A DNA stretch of 64,000 nt from Intestinimonas massiliensis (ex Afouda et al. 2020) (GTDB lineage Bacteria > Bacillota > Clostridia > Oscillospirales > Oscillospiraceae): positions 374,031 through 438,030 of the forward strand of contig NZ_LR131147.1 in the NCBI RefSeq assembly GCF_900626285.1, in the 5' to 3' direction. Shown in pieces: positions 8,431-16,312 of the stretch (its first letter is position 1; the number at the start of each line of letters is the position of its first letter). The notes under the pieces are model-generated. The model was not told where the DNA came from and did no database searches. It worked only from the letters and a program-made list of their open reading frames with translations. A program made the position numbers and the translations under genes.

Positions 8431-8474
8431 GATAGCCAGCAGGGATGTTCCTTGCGGTTATCGGCTTATTTTTA
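8427..8474 (+). terminator. Terminator-like hairpin after cassette 2
   Basis: AGCCGATAGCC pairs with GGTTATCGGCT and is followed by TATTTTTAT. The layout is the same as in copy 1, repeat followed by hairpin. Confidence 0.6.
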
Positions 8475-8743
8475 TCTCAATACACGACAATATCCTACCC
8501 TGCCAGACGGGAAAAGAAAATCCATTGCCGGATCAGTTGCTTTTGCGCTCATTCTACATATCCGGCAGCGGTTTTGAAAAATCAAGGCCACCGTTCTTTT
8601 ATGCCCTCATAGGAACGACGCCATGATGTTGGCGAGATCGGCGGCCCACGGAGGGAGCCGCCATGCTGATATACCCTGTTTTTCAAAAGCATAGCTTGTT
8701 AAAAAAAGCCTGTACCCAACAGGGGGTAGCCCCGGCCAACAAT

Positions 8744-8761
8744 ATGAACTATACCATGTAA
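8744..8761 (+). other. Five-codon leader ORF (MNYTM)
   Basis: ATG AAC TAT ACC ATG TAA, conserved in copy B as MNYTI with its stop kept. It lies 24 bp before the terminator-like hairpin, the usual placement of a leader peptide in transcription attenuation. No clear ribosome-binding site, so translation is uncertain. Confidence 0.35.
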
Positions 8762-8784
8762 GGCAACTTCATATCTATTTTCAT

Positions 8785-8821
8785 TTCGCCCGGTGGGTCT
8801 ACGACCTGCCGGGCGAATTTT
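8785..8821 (+). terminator. Attenuator-like hairpin ahead of sigma gene 1
   Basis: TTCGCCCGG (8785-8793) pairs with CCGGGCGAA (8809-8817) and is followed by TTTTG. It lies 113 bp before the sigma gene start, so it could terminate or attenuate transcription into the gene. The same structure occurs at 15689. Confidence 0.6.
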
Positions 8822-8933
8822 GTCGTTTCCTGCGGTCTTTCGGTGCGGGCCGGAGCTGCCGCAGCAACATAGATACAGGGGGCGACGCAACCGGCCCCGG
8901 CCTCTCACTCTCCCGCAGATCGGGGGTGAGAAG

Positions 8934-9365
8934 ATGAAGTACACTCCTGATGGTTATGGAGAACGCTGCCGGTTTGATGCTTTCTGCAAAACTGTTCTCC
9001 GCAACGAGGCCAGAACCCACCTGCGGGATTTAGGCCGCCAGTGGAACCGGGAAACGGAGTTCGGCGCCTTGTCCCAGCACGAAATGGACAAGCTCTGCAC
9101 AGTGGACGAATACCCAAGTGCCAGCTTCCTATTCACGGCCTATGGCCACACTCTGCATATCCGGGACGAGCAGATGGCCGCCGCCTTTGCCAGTCTGCCG
9201 GAACAGGAGCAAGGTATTTTGATCCTGCATTGTGTGTTGGAGCTGACAGACGGTGAGATCGGCAAACTTGTGGGAATGTCCCGCAGCGCAGTCCAGCGGC
9301 ACCGCACCAAGGCCCTGAACGAATTGCGGAAACGATTGGAGGAAGAAAGGAGGAAAACGAAATGA
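8934..9365 (+). CDS. Sigma-70-like regulator of the mobile element, copy 1
   Basis: The 143-aa protein has a C-terminal sigma region 4 helix-turn-helix (LTDGEIGKLVGMSRSAVQRHRTKAL, about 105-130) and an N-terminal helical part. It belongs to the small sigma-like regulators encoded in Tn916/Tn1549-type elements (Orf7-like). It probably acts on element genes. The ATG at 8934 follows gggggtgagaag. It overlaps the HTH_16 gene by 4 bp. The paralogue at 15876 is closely similar. Confidence 0.8.
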   Translation: MKYTPDGYGERCRFDAFCKTVLRNEARTHLRDLGRQWNRETEFGALSQHEMDKLCTVDEYPSASFLFTAYGHTLHIRDEQMAAAFASLPEQEQGILILHCVLELTDGEIGKLVGMSRSAVQRHRTKALNELRKRLEEERRKTK

Positions 9366-9598
9366 AGCAGCCGACTTTCTGTGGGCGGGGGCTGTTGCCC
9401 CTGTCTGTGATCGAGGCGGCCCGCGCCGGTGATCCTCTGGCTGTGGAGCGCGTCTTGCGGTACTATGAGGGCTACATGGACAAGCTCTGTACCCGGACGC
9501 TCTACGATCTGGATAGTACGCCCCATGTGCGGGTGGACGAGTACATGAAGCGCCGATTGCAAAGCAGACTGATCCGGGCCATCCTGAACAGCCCATAA
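9362..9598 (+). CDS. HTH_16-type helix-turn-helix protein, copy 1
   Basis: The 78-aa protein contains PLSVIEAARAGDPLAVERVLRYYEGYM and a conserved DEYMKRRLQSRLIRAI tail, matching the HTH_16 / Tn916 Orf8-like small regulators that accompany the sigma-like protein. ATGA overlap with the sigma gene implies coupled synthesis and joint action in controlling excision or conjugation genes. A terminator follows directly. Confidence 0.8.
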   Translation: MKQPTFCGRGLLPLSVIEAARAGDPLAVERVLRYYEGYMDKLCTRTLYDLDSTPHVRVDEYMKRRLQSRLIRAILNSP

Positions 9599-9602
9599 GA
9601 AA

Positions 9603-9645
9603 GCGCCGGACGCGGTGGCCTGCTGGCCCTGCGCCCGGCGTTTTT
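9603..9645 (+). terminator. Terminator after sigma/HTH_16 pair 1
   Basis: GCGCCGGACGCGG pairs imperfectly with CCTGCGCCCGGCG and is followed by TTTTT (9641-9645). Confidence 0.75.
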
Positions 9646-9750
9646 CTATGGGTTTATTCTACGCATTTCAAAGCCTGTTTCGGCCGGGATTGGAGCAATC
9701 CTATTGCCGCCCCGTCAAATGTGTGTCAGAAGCCCGCTATGGCGGCCTAT

Positions 9751-10122
9751 TCAGCGGCTTAACTGCGTAGCTTGTAGGTATCTTTTCCGCTGCCTTTCGG
9801 CCTCTTGCTTCCGGCGCATCCGTACCGCGCAATCGGGGCAATATTTCGCCCGGTTGGATTTCGGTGTAAATGCAGCTCCGCACACGGCGCACCGCTTCAC
9901 GCTGTCCCGGCTCTGGATGATCTCGGCATACAGCGCCCCGTCCAGCGGGAGGACAGCGGCACGAAACCACCGGCACAGCAGCGAATAGGAAATGCTCTGG
10001 ACGCACACACATTCCTCGCCGTCGTCCAGCAAGAGGCAGTTCCCGTCACAGTAGTTGCAGCACTCATGCGTCAGCTTCCGCGCCTTGCGGTATTGGGGGT
10101 AATTCATTCTCGGTATGTTCAT
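9751..10122 (-). CDS. Cysteine-rich VLP-domain protein
   Basis: The 123-aa protein carries nine cysteines in two clusters (ECCNYCDGNC; RCAVCGAAF then YCPDC) and the AVLPLDGAL core that gives the Cys-rich VLP family its name. Zinc binding is likely. The gene overlaps the relaxase stop by an ATGA, placing it last in the mobilization operon; this is its regular place in Tn1549-type elements. The basic tail (RMRRKQEAERQRKR) suggests nucleic acid contact. Role in transfer not known. Confidence 0.75.
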   Translation of the reverse strand: MNIPRMNYPQYRKARKLTHECCNYCDGNCLLLDDGEECVCVQSISYSLLCRWFRAAVLPLDGALYAEIIQSRDSVKRCAVCGAAFTPKSNRAKYCPDCAVRMRRKQEAERQRKRYLQATQLSR

Positions 10123-11450
10123 AGCTCTTGTGCCTGCTCCTTTCCCGGCGTCACCCGCAAAATGCTGTCCACATTCTGCTTGATAATGCCGTATTCTTTC
10201 AGCTCTCGCTTGACTTCGCCGTACTGTTCGTACAGCCGCGCTTTCTGCTTGTCCAGCTCCCGGTACTCGGCTTTCAGAGCAGCCAGATCGGGCAACCTTG
10301 TGATCCCGGCGTCCTTGATGGCCTTTGCCGCAGCCTCGTACAAAATGAGCTGGCTTTCATGTTCGCGCCGGAACGCAACCTTGTCTTTGGCCTTGCGGTA
10401 TTCCAGCACCACGGGCCGGAGCTGCTTGTAGGTAGTGAGGTTCTTTATCAGCACCGCCATGTCCCCAATACGATGTTCCACGTCTTTGAGGGCCGCAGCC
10501 GCCTCGTCGTTGGCCGCGCTGATCTCCGCGATCTTGCTTTCCAGCTCGATATATTGCTCTATGCCATGCTCGGTAAGAAAGTTCACTGTCTTTGCGGCCT
10601 GCTTCAAATTTTGGAGCTTCGCCCAACGTGCATAGCCTGCGCTCTGTTGGGCCTTGATGTTGTTCTCCAAGTCGATCCGCAGGGTGATACCCTTGCGCTG
10701 CCGGTTCGGGCCTCTGTCCACGGCCAGCCCCTTGATCCGGCGGGTGATGGCTTCCTCGGTGTAGTTCTCGCCCAGCGTCTTGCAGCGGGTGAAGCGTTCC
10801 TGTCCGGGGGCGCGGAACGAGATAAATTTGCCCTGCTTGATCTCATAGCCCTGCGCCGCCATGAGCCGGAGAAAATTGTCAAAGTCTTTGGCCTGCGGGA
10901 TTACGGCGTCGATGGCAGCTTTCAGTTTGGCTTTCCAGCTCTTGCCCTTGCGCCCGGCATCCCATTCCGCATAGCTCTTGCCCTTATCCAGGCTGGGCTG
11001 TACCACCGACAAACCGTTTTCCCGGCACAGCCGGTCACTGGTGCGCCGGATATAGGCGTAGCTCTGCCGGTTGGAATTGTACTTGCGGTGGTTCACCATA
11101 TCCACGGCACAGAAAATCAGGTGATTGTGGACGTGGCCTTTGTCGATGTGGGTTGTCAGCACATAGGAGTATTTGCCTTGCAGCACTTCGTCGGCAAGCT
11201 GCTTGCCAATCTCATGGGCCTGTTCCGGCGTGGCCTCGCCGGGGGCAAAAGATTGGATCAGGTGATGGGCCAGATTGTTGCCTTTCTGTATGGCCTGCGC
11301 CAGCAGCATTTCAAATTCTATGTCCGCTGTTTCATAGGAGCAGCCAAAAGAGGACACCAGCATTTTGTCCTCGGTCTTGTCCGGGTTCTCGATGTAGTCC
11401 AGCGCCTTTTTCAGCGTTGACTTGATAGGATGTATCTTTGTAACTGCCAT
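10119..11450 (-). CDS. MOBP-family relaxase (mobilization endonuclease)
   Basis: The 443-aa protein has an N-terminal relaxase domain: probable nicking tyrosine in ALDYIENPDKT (Y19), HHLIQSF near residue 62, and the metal-binding three-histidine motif HIDKGHVHNHLIF (H101-H110). A coiled-coil C-terminus follows (about 290-430). It nicks oriT and pilots the strand into a recipient, using a conjugation channel supplied by another element because none is encoded here. mobC overlaps its start by 40 bp and the VLP gene follows. Confidence 0.88.
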   Translation of the reverse strand: MAVTKIHPIKSTLKKALDYIENPDKTEDKMLVSSFGCSYETADIEFEMLLAQAIQKGNNLAHHLIQSFAPGEATPEQAHEIGKQLADEVLQGKYSYVLTTHIDKGHVHNHLIFCAVDMVNHRKYNSNRQSYAYIRRTSDRLCRENGLSVVQPSLDKGKSYAEWDAGRKGKSWKAKLKAAIDAVIPQAKDFDNFLRLMAAQGYEIKQGKFISFRAPGQERFTRCKTLGENYTEEAITRRIKGLAVDRGPNRQRKGITLRIDLENNIKAQQSAGYARWAKLQNLKQAAKTVNFLTEHGIEQYIELESKIAEISAANDEAAAALKDVEHRIGDMAVLIKNLTTYKQLRPVVLEYRKAKDKVAFRREHESQLILYEAAAKAIKDAGITRLPDLAALKAEYRELDKQKARLYEQYGEVKRELKEYGIIKQNVDSILRVTPGKEQAQEL

Positions 11451-11740
11451 ATCTTTGCCAGCGCCCCTTTGATGTCCTCAATGTCCTGCGCGTACACAGT
11501 CCCGGTACTGTTGATACGCCGGGCAATCTGATTGACGTTGACACCGATCTTTTGCAGCTCGGCGGTCTGCGCCCGAATGTCGCTGGTGTCCATGTGGACG
11601 ATATACCCGTCAATGAGCATTTTCCGGGCATAGGCGGAAAAGTTTTTCGTATGGAGCTGGGCCATTTTCTGCTGGATCAAGGCCCGTTCTTCCGGCGTCA
11701 CAGGGACGCGCAGCACAATGTTTCGTGTTCGGTTTGCCAT
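11411..11740 (-). CDS. mobC: MobC-like relaxosome accessory protein
   Basis: The 109-aa protein has an N-terminal ribbon-helix-helix (RNIVLRVPVTPEERALIQQKM) and the MobC core IGVNVNQIARRINSTG. MobC proteins bind oriT next to the nick and help open the strands for the relaxase. First gene of the minus-strand mobilization operon; it overlaps the relaxase start. The candidate oriT lies immediately upstream. Confidence 0.85.
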   Translation of the reverse strand: MANRTRNIVLRVPVTPEERALIQQKMAQLHTKNFSAYARKMLIDGYIVHMDTSDIRAQTAELQKIGVNVNQIARRINSTGTVYAQDIEDIKGALAKIWQLQRYILSSQR

Positions 11741-11789
11741 TCATTCACCGTCCTTTCTGAACAGGGGTTTGGGGCTTTCCCCAACAAGC

Positions 11790-11870
11790 AACCGGCCACG
11801 GCCCGCAGGGACAGGGGCGGGCCGGTTTTCGGAAGTGTGGCTACACTTCCTATGCTTGCTACGTTTCTTT
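11790..11870. other. Candidate oriT
   Basis: In the intergenic region upstream of mobC, an 8-bp inverted repeat GGAAGTGT-GGCT-ACACTTCC (11831-11850) is followed by tatgcttgctacg. A second GC-rich dyad (CCGGCC and GGGCCGG) lies just before it. An inverted repeat with a nick site several bases outside it, beside mobC/relaxase genes, is the usual MOBP oriT layout. The nick position is not proven. Confidence 0.5.
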
Positions 11871-11995
11871 TTCTCCGCTACTAAAACGCTCTCAACACGT
11901 CCAACTGCCCGCAAAATACGAGATTCTCTGAAAAAAGGGCAAAAAAATAAGAGAGCCTTGCGGCCCTCTGGCAAAACGGAAAACAGAGGATGCTT

Positions 11996-12364
11996 TCACA
12001 CATCCCCCGTTTCTTTCGCTGATTGTTCAATTTTCAGCGCCCCGTCGATTGCGCCCTCAATGACTGGCAAATAGTGTTCCGGGCAAAGTTTCAGCTTGTG
12101 GCTGACCCGCTGCCGCTGTTCGCTATCCCCGCGTATGATTTCCGGGTTGAAATACTGCTCCACGGGAAGCCCGCAGACTTTGATAAGCTGGATCACAACC
12201 GGGAGGCTGGGGATCGTGCCTTTATTTTCAATATTGGCAAGATAGCGCCATTCAATTCCCACTATTTCGGCCAGCACCTTGCGCGTCAGGTGCTTTGCTT
12301 TCCGCGCAGCTTTCACGTCCGCGCCGAAAGTTTCAAAGCCGGGGCAATCTTCAACTTTCGCCAT
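11996..12364 (-). CDS. XRE-family helix-turn-helix regulator
   Basis: The 122-aa protein has an N-terminal XRE helix-turn-helix (about 10-65; LTRKVLAEIVGIEWRYLANIENKGTIPSL) and a C-terminal helical tail of unknown role. It is transcribed away from the two-component system and towards the oriT region. It probably represses element functions. The intergenic 12365-12591 is AT-rich and would hold its promoter. Confidence 0.75.
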   Translation of the reverse strand: MAKVEDCPGFETFGADVKAARKAKHLTRKVLAEIVGIEWRYLANIENKGTIPSLPVVIQLIKVCGLPVEQYFNPEIIRGDSEQRQRVSHKLKLCPEHYLPVIEGAIDGALKIEQSAKETGDV

Positions 12365-12540
12365 ATAACATCACCCATTTACATTGTATAGTTCATAGTA
12401 TCTCGATGGAATGTTGCTATATGCAGGTAAATTAAATTTTATAATTCATATTTTGTTCGTTGCATTGTTCGAGTAAATGAAATACAATGGTATGAAATGT
12501 CGTTGCTTTGCTATCTCAAACAAAAAGAATATTTGTATGA

Positions 12541-12577
12541 TTTCATATACACTCCATAAGTAAATGGTAGACTACGC
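12541..12577 (+). promoter_or_regulatory. Shared promoter/operator box 1, upstream of the response regulator
   Basis: About 37 bp beginning TTTCATATACACTCCATA and including AATGGTAGACTA. It matches the box at 14439 at nearly every position outside a short variable core. It lies just before the ribosome-binding site of the response regulator. Likely bound by that regulator (autoregulation). Confidence 0.6.
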
Positions 12578-12591
12578 AAGGAGGTGCTTTT

Positions 12592-13257
12592 ATGACAACA
12601 ATAATGATTGTAGAAGATGATAGGCAAACGAACGATGCCGTTACTGAATATCTAAAATCTTTTGGGCATCGGATGCTTTCGGCTTATGATGGTGATGAAG
12701 CATTACAACTTTTTGAGTGCAATAACATTGATCTGATTATTTTGGACATTATGATTCCAGAAAAGACGGGGCTGGCTGTATTACATACGATTAGAGCAAA
12801 AAGTTCTGTGCCGATCCTCATGTTGACCGCAATCGGTGATGAATATACTCAGGTTACAAGTTTCGATGAACAGGCTGATGACTACATTACAAAACCGTTC
12901 TCAATGGTTTTACTTGGGCGGCGGGTTACTGCTCTCCTGCGGCGAAGCGGACAAACGGTTTCACCAGATACTATGACTTTTGGGGATGTGACAGTTGATT
13001 TCTCTGGATACACAGCTAAAGGCCCCGAAGGAAAAATCGATATTACCCCAAAAGAAATTGATTTGCTGAAGCTCTTAGTCGAACACAAAGGTTTAGTGCT
13101 CACCCGATCTCAAATGCTGGATAGTCTATGGGGGGCCGATTACCCTATTATTGATCGTACCATTGATACATATATTAAGAACTTGCGGAAAAAACTTCGC
13201 CTTGATTGTATTGTTACGGTGAAAGGGATAGGGTATAAATTCGAGGTAGAAGCATGA
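12592..13257 (+). CDS. OmpR/VanR-type response regulator
   Basis: The 221-aa protein has a receiver domain (acidic pair E8-D9-D10, phosphoacceptor D52 in LIILDIMIP, K101 in TKPF) and a C-terminal winged helix (about 125-221) ending in VKGIGYKFEVEA. The ATG follows caaggaggtgctttt. The sensor kinase gene overlaps it by 4 bp. Together they form cargo cassette 3, with a lipoprotein gene that carries the same promoter box and is therefore the probable target. The signal is unknown; a vancomycin-type operon is not present. Confidence 0.88.
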   Translation: MTTIMIVEDDRQTNDAVTEYLKSFGHRMLSAYDGDEALQLFECNNIDLIILDIMIPEKTGLAVLHTIRAKSSVPILMLTAIGDEYTQVTSFDEQADDYITKPFSMVLLGRRVTALLRRSGQTVSPDTMTFGDVTVDFSGYTAKGPEGKIDITPKEIDLLKLLVEHKGLVLTRSQMLDSLWGADYPIIDRTIDTYIKNLRKKLRLDCIVTVKGIGYKFEVEA

Positions 13258-14384
13258 AAAAGTTAAAGCTCTTTCCCAAAATATTTGTTTATACCTTGGC
13301 ACTATTATTGCTAATAACCATGTTTGCCAGCGGAACGATTTATCTTCTTGCACCGATGCTGGGGGAAAACACGATCATATCAGAGGGGACTTATGTTGAT
13401 GGGATGTCATCAGCAATTACGACTGCTGCCATTCCGAGAAATACAGAAATAGCCCACACAATATTGCGCTCAATACCCTATACCGTAGTGATTTGTGTTG
13501 TAGTTTCGCTTTTATGTGCCTACTTTTTTTCAAAAGCAATAACAAATCCCATCAAGGGGATTTTAGATGCAACCACTCACATGGCCGTTTTGGATCGCCA
13601 AGCGGCGTGTAAGACTGAAACCAATGACGAGATCGGAATATTAGCCAACCAAATCAACCAACTATATCAAAATTTATTGAGTACGATTGAACATCTGCAA
13701 GAGGAAAAAGATAAAGTTAGTGAAGCGGAAAAGCAAAAAATCGACTTTCTGCGGTCGGCATCCCATGAACTGAAAACCCCGGTTACAGCATTGAATGCCA
13801 TGTTAGAAAATATGATCCTAAAGGTCGGTAAATACGGTGATTATGAAGAATATCTGCCGTTATGCAAAGAACGAACAGAACAACTCAGCAATATGATTTC
13901 AGAGGTTTTGGACGCATCCAAACTTGGGTCAACTGTGGAGGAAAAGCCGCAAGTACTAGCCGTGGATTGCTATTTATCAGAGTTGTGTAAGCAATATCGC
14001 TTGATTGCTCAGGCAAATGGAATTTCCTTTCAAGAAGATTTTTCTGCGATCTTTACAGTCTCTTTGCCCCCTAAAACATTTGCAAGAGCATTTTCAAATA
14101 TTCTCTCCAATGCCGTTGCCTACACCTTGCCCGGTAGCTCTATTTTTGTCCGCATTGATAACCGTAAATTGATAGTCGAAAATGAATGTGAGCCAATTCC
14201 GGCAGAGCATCTAAAACATATATTTGAACCATTTTATCGCCCCGACTATGCTCGCAATCAAAATGATGGTGGTAATGGTCTTGGGTTATACATAGTGGCC
14301 TCGGTTTTAGATTCTTTGAAACTTGCCTACTCACTGGAACCCATGCAAAAACCATTGGGAATGCGGTTTACCATTACTTTTTGA
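13254..14384 (+). CDS. Membrane sensor histidine kinase
   Basis: The 376-aa protein has two membrane helices (about 9-35 and 75-93) enclosing a short extracellular loop, a HAMP domain (about 90-145), the phosphorylated H-box ASHELKTPVTAL (H171), N-box FSNILSNAVAYT and a G-box NGLGLYI. It is the cognate kinase of the preceding response regulator. The extracellular sensor of only about 40 residues suggests it senses membrane-active compounds directly or through the downstream lipoprotein. Confidence 0.88.
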   Translation: MKKLKLFPKIFVYTLALLLLITMFASGTIYLLAPMLGENTIISEGTYVDGMSSAITTAAIPRNTEIAHTILRSIPYTVVICVVVSLLCAYFFSKAITNPIKGILDATTHMAVLDRQAACKTETNDEIGILANQINQLYQNLLSTIEHLQEEKDKVSEAEKQKIDFLRSASHELKTPVTALNAMLENMILKVGKYGDYEEYLPLCKERTEQLSNMISEVLDASKLGSTVEEKPQVLAVDCYLSELCKQYRLIAQANGISFQEDFSAIFTVSLPPKTFARAFSNILSNAVAYTLPGSSIFVRIDNRKLIVENECEPIPAEHLKHIFEPFYRPDYARNQNDGGNGLGLYIVASVLDSLKLAYSLEPMQKPLGMRFTITF

Positions 14385-14438
14385 TGATCCTGATGTCATC
14401 CCTTTGCTATGAGAAAATAAAACATACTTCCATATTGG

Positions 14439-14475
14439 TTTCATATATGCTCCACATACAGATGGTAGATTATCA
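14439..14475 (+). promoter_or_regulatory. Shared promoter/operator box 2, upstream of the lipoprotein
   Basis: TTTCATATATGCTCCACATA, then GATGGTAGATTAT. It matches the box at 12541, and spacing to the following start codon is similar. Both genes of this cassette outside the overlapping pair are thus under the same control element. Confidence 0.6.
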
Positions 14476-14519
14476 TTGCACAGAGGAATATGTGTAATTA
14501 CCAATATGGAGGTCATGTT

Positions 14520-15212
14520 ATGAAAACATTGCTGAAAAAAAGTATGTTTATAGCCGTATCACTTGCCTTGTTTACCTGTACCTGCCTGATGTTATCCGCG
14601 TGTGCTGCAAACGCCACTTCCGCACCAGAAATACCGCGTACTTCAGGAGAGGATCAACCTGCTCCTATGAACATCAGCACCCAAGTTTCATCTGATGTGA
14701 TAGCAGATGAAAACTGCTTGACGGGTAGCCCGTCTGATACCCAACCGGAGCATTGGGAAATTGAAGAATTTGAAGTATGGATGGAGCAACAGCGAGATCA
14801 AATTCAAAAGTTGGCGGACAATAAGGATAAATCCTTTTATTACAAAGATGACAACGGTAGCTATGTGTGTCGTGAATGGACACAGGAGGATGTAGATAGT
14901 CTGTATGAAAGCTGGCAGGATCAGCTTGCGCTTATGAAAGAGGGCTATCACTTTACTAAATCCATGGAATTGTCGGACGGAAGTATCATTTCCGGAGCGT
15001 TTGACCCTGAAACATGGAACGCTGCACCAGCGTCTGCCCACGGATCAACAATCATTACTTTACCTGACGGTTCGACAGTTGATTTGGGCCATTTTGATAC
15101 CGTAGATGCTGCTACAAAAGCTGTGCAGGAATACTTGGAGCAGCAAGTTTCATCGGGAAATATGACACAGGCAGAAGCAGACAATTTGCTCAACAATGGT
15201 TCCATCGAGTAA
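14520..15212 (+). CDS. Lipoprotein, probable target of the two-component system
   Basis: The 230-aa protein has a lipoprotein signal with LSAC lipobox near residue 23, a low-complexity linker, a charged helical segment (about 75-140) and a small C-terminal domain with ITLPDGSTVDLGHFDTVDAATKAVQEYLEQQ. No family recognised. The ATG at 14520 is preceded by atggaggtcatgtt. The promoter box shared with the regulator gene suggests induction by the kinase/regulator pair. It may be a resistance or sensor protein at the outer face of the membrane. Confidence 0.7.
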   Translation: MKTLLKKSMFIAVSLALFTCTCLMLSACAANATSAPEIPRTSGEDQPAPMNISTQVSSDVIADENCLTGSPSDTQPEHWEIEEFEVWMEQQRDQIQKLADNKDKSFYYKDDNGSYVCREWTQEDVDSLYESWQDQLALMKEGYHFTKSMELSDGSIISGAFDPETWNAAPASAHGSTIITLPDGSTVDLGHFDTVDAATKAVQEYLEQQVSSGNMTQAEADNLLNNGSIE

Positions 15213-15319
15213 CAAATTTCTCAACTTGGCGGAGTTTCATTTCAAGAACCAATCATTTCATGTGAACTCCATCTGTTCGCTCCAATGCAAGTGGGAAACT
15301 CAATAAATCAGTCATCACA

Positions 15320-15336
15320 GAGCCAGACACAGAGCT
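15320..15336 (+). repeat. Cassette-boundary repeat, shortened copy 4
   Basis: gagccagacacagagct is the same repeat with the central catagacg portion lost. The bases before it (tcatcacag) also match the flank of copy 3. It opens duplicated leader B. Confidence 0.7.
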
Positions 15337-15647
15337 AATAACACAAGATAATTTGTCTGGTAGGCATCGGCTTCTTTTTATCATATACAGAACAACAGCC
15401 TGCCCCATTCAACGGGGAAAGAAAAAAACCGTTGCCGGGCAGGTTGGTTCTGTGCGTCCATTCTATATCCCAGCGGCGGTTTTGAGAAATCAAGGCCGCC
15501 GCTCTTATTTTATCTATATCTAAAGGAATGTGATACTCGGATCGGCGGCCCACGGAGGGAGCCGCCATGCTGATATGTCCTGTTTTTCAAAAGCATAGCT
15601 TATTAAAAAAAGTCTGTACCCAACAGGGGTCAGCTCCGGCCAACAGT

Positions 15648-15665
15648 ATGAACTATACCATATAA
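15648..15665 (+). other. Five-codon leader ORF (MNYTI)
   Basis: ATG AAC TAT ACC ATA TAA. It corresponds to MNYTM at 8744; a start, a stop and four of five residues are conserved. No good ribosome-binding site is seen. Confidence 0.35.
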
Positions 15666-15688
15666 GACAACTTCATAACGCTTTCATA

Positions 15689-15725
15689 TTCGCCCGGTGG
15701 GTCTACGACCTGCCGGGCGAATTTT
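15689..15725 (+). terminator. Attenuator-like hairpin ahead of sigma gene 2
   Basis: TTCGCCCGG pairs with CCGGGCGAA and is followed by TTTTG, identical in stem and loop to the hairpin at 8785. Confidence 0.6.
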
Positions 15726-15875
15726 GTCGTTTCCTGCGGTTTCAAATTTGCTCTGGAAGTTTTTCCAAAAAAAGTCCAAAAAGGAGGCGTGCATCGGGCA
15801 GCAAAGGGTGTCGCAGGATTAGTAGTAGCGGAAAGGGAGAGAACCACCCAATCCCCCAACAGAAAGGGGGTGAAA

Positions 15876-16307
15876 ATGATGGAAGCTATCCCCCGCGACT
15901 ATGGACAAGGCCAGTTTGATGCCTTTTGCAAAAAAGTGTTGAAGAACGAGGCACGGGCTTATCTGCGGAATATGAAGCGTCAAAGAGATCGTGAAACGAT
16001 GTTCAGCGACCTGCCGCAGCATGAGTTGGACAAGCTCTGCACCGTAGACCGCTATCCCAGCGACAGCTTTGTGTTTAGCTCTCATGGGTACGATTTACAT
16101 ATCGACAACGAGCTTGTGGCCGACGCTTTTGCCAACCTGCCGCAACAGGAACAAAGCATTTTGATCCTGTACTGCGTACTGGATATGGCAGACGGCGAGA
16201 TCGCCAGCCTCACAGGAATGTCCCGCAGCGCCGTCCAGCGCCACAGGACAAAGACACTGAAAGAGTTGCGTGTAAAATTGATGGCGCTCATGCCGGAAGG
16301 AGGTTGA
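15876..16307 (+). CDS. Sigma-70-like regulator of the mobile element, copy 2
   Basis: The 143-aa protein is closely related to the one at 8934: RFDAFCK/QFDAFCK, the shared HELDKLCTVD-type block, and sigma region 4 helix-turn-helix MADGEIASLTGMSRSAVQRHRTK. The start ATG at 15876 follows gaaagggggtgaaa. It is followed by its own HTH_16 partner. Two sigma/HTH pairs in one element could arise by fusion of two elements or be kept for separate regulons. Confidence 0.8.
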   Translation: MMEAIPRDYGQGQFDAFCKKVLKNEARAYLRNMKRQRDRETMFSDLPQHELDKLCTVDRYPSDSFVFSSHGYDLHIDNELVADAFANLPQQEQSILILYCVLDMADGEIASLTGMSRSAVQRHRTKTLKELRVKLMALMPEGG

Positions 16308-16312
16308 CGCGG

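Larger units (their letters stand above)
8406..8835 (+). repeat. Duplicated leader region A, upstream of sigma gene 1
   Basis: About 430 bp resembling 15320-15739 along its length, with long near-identical blocks such as cggcccacggagggagcc and ctgtttttcaaaagcata. Both copies contain a GGCGGC/GCCGCC hairpin, a five-codon ORF starting ATGAACTATACCAT, and a terminator-like hairpin. Each precedes a sigma-like gene plus HTH_16 gene. The conservation of noncoding structure suggests a cis-acting RNA. Confidence 0.75.
15320..15739 (+). repeat. Duplicated leader region B, upstream of sigma gene 2
   Basis: The second copy of the region at 8406-8835, with the same order of elements: boundary repeat, GGCGGC/GCCGCC hairpin, five-codon ORF and terminator-like hairpin. 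The differences are substitutions and short indels, so the copies diverged for some time rather than arising in a recent duplication. Confidence 0.75.

Noticed and set aside
8793..8933. N-terminal extension of sigma protein 1
   Set aside because: The frame is open upstream of 8934, but it reads through the attenuator-like hairpin region and the good ribosome-binding site is directly before 8934.
10128..11420. Long plus-strand open frame opposite the relaxase (430 codons)
   Set aside because: It is an antisense shadow of the relaxase gene; no ribosome-binding site and no protein-family motifs.
12592..14384. Vancomycin resistance VanR/VanS operon
   Set aside because: The two-component pair resembles the type, but vanH, vanA/B and vanX are absent; the only neighbour is an unrelated lipoprotein.
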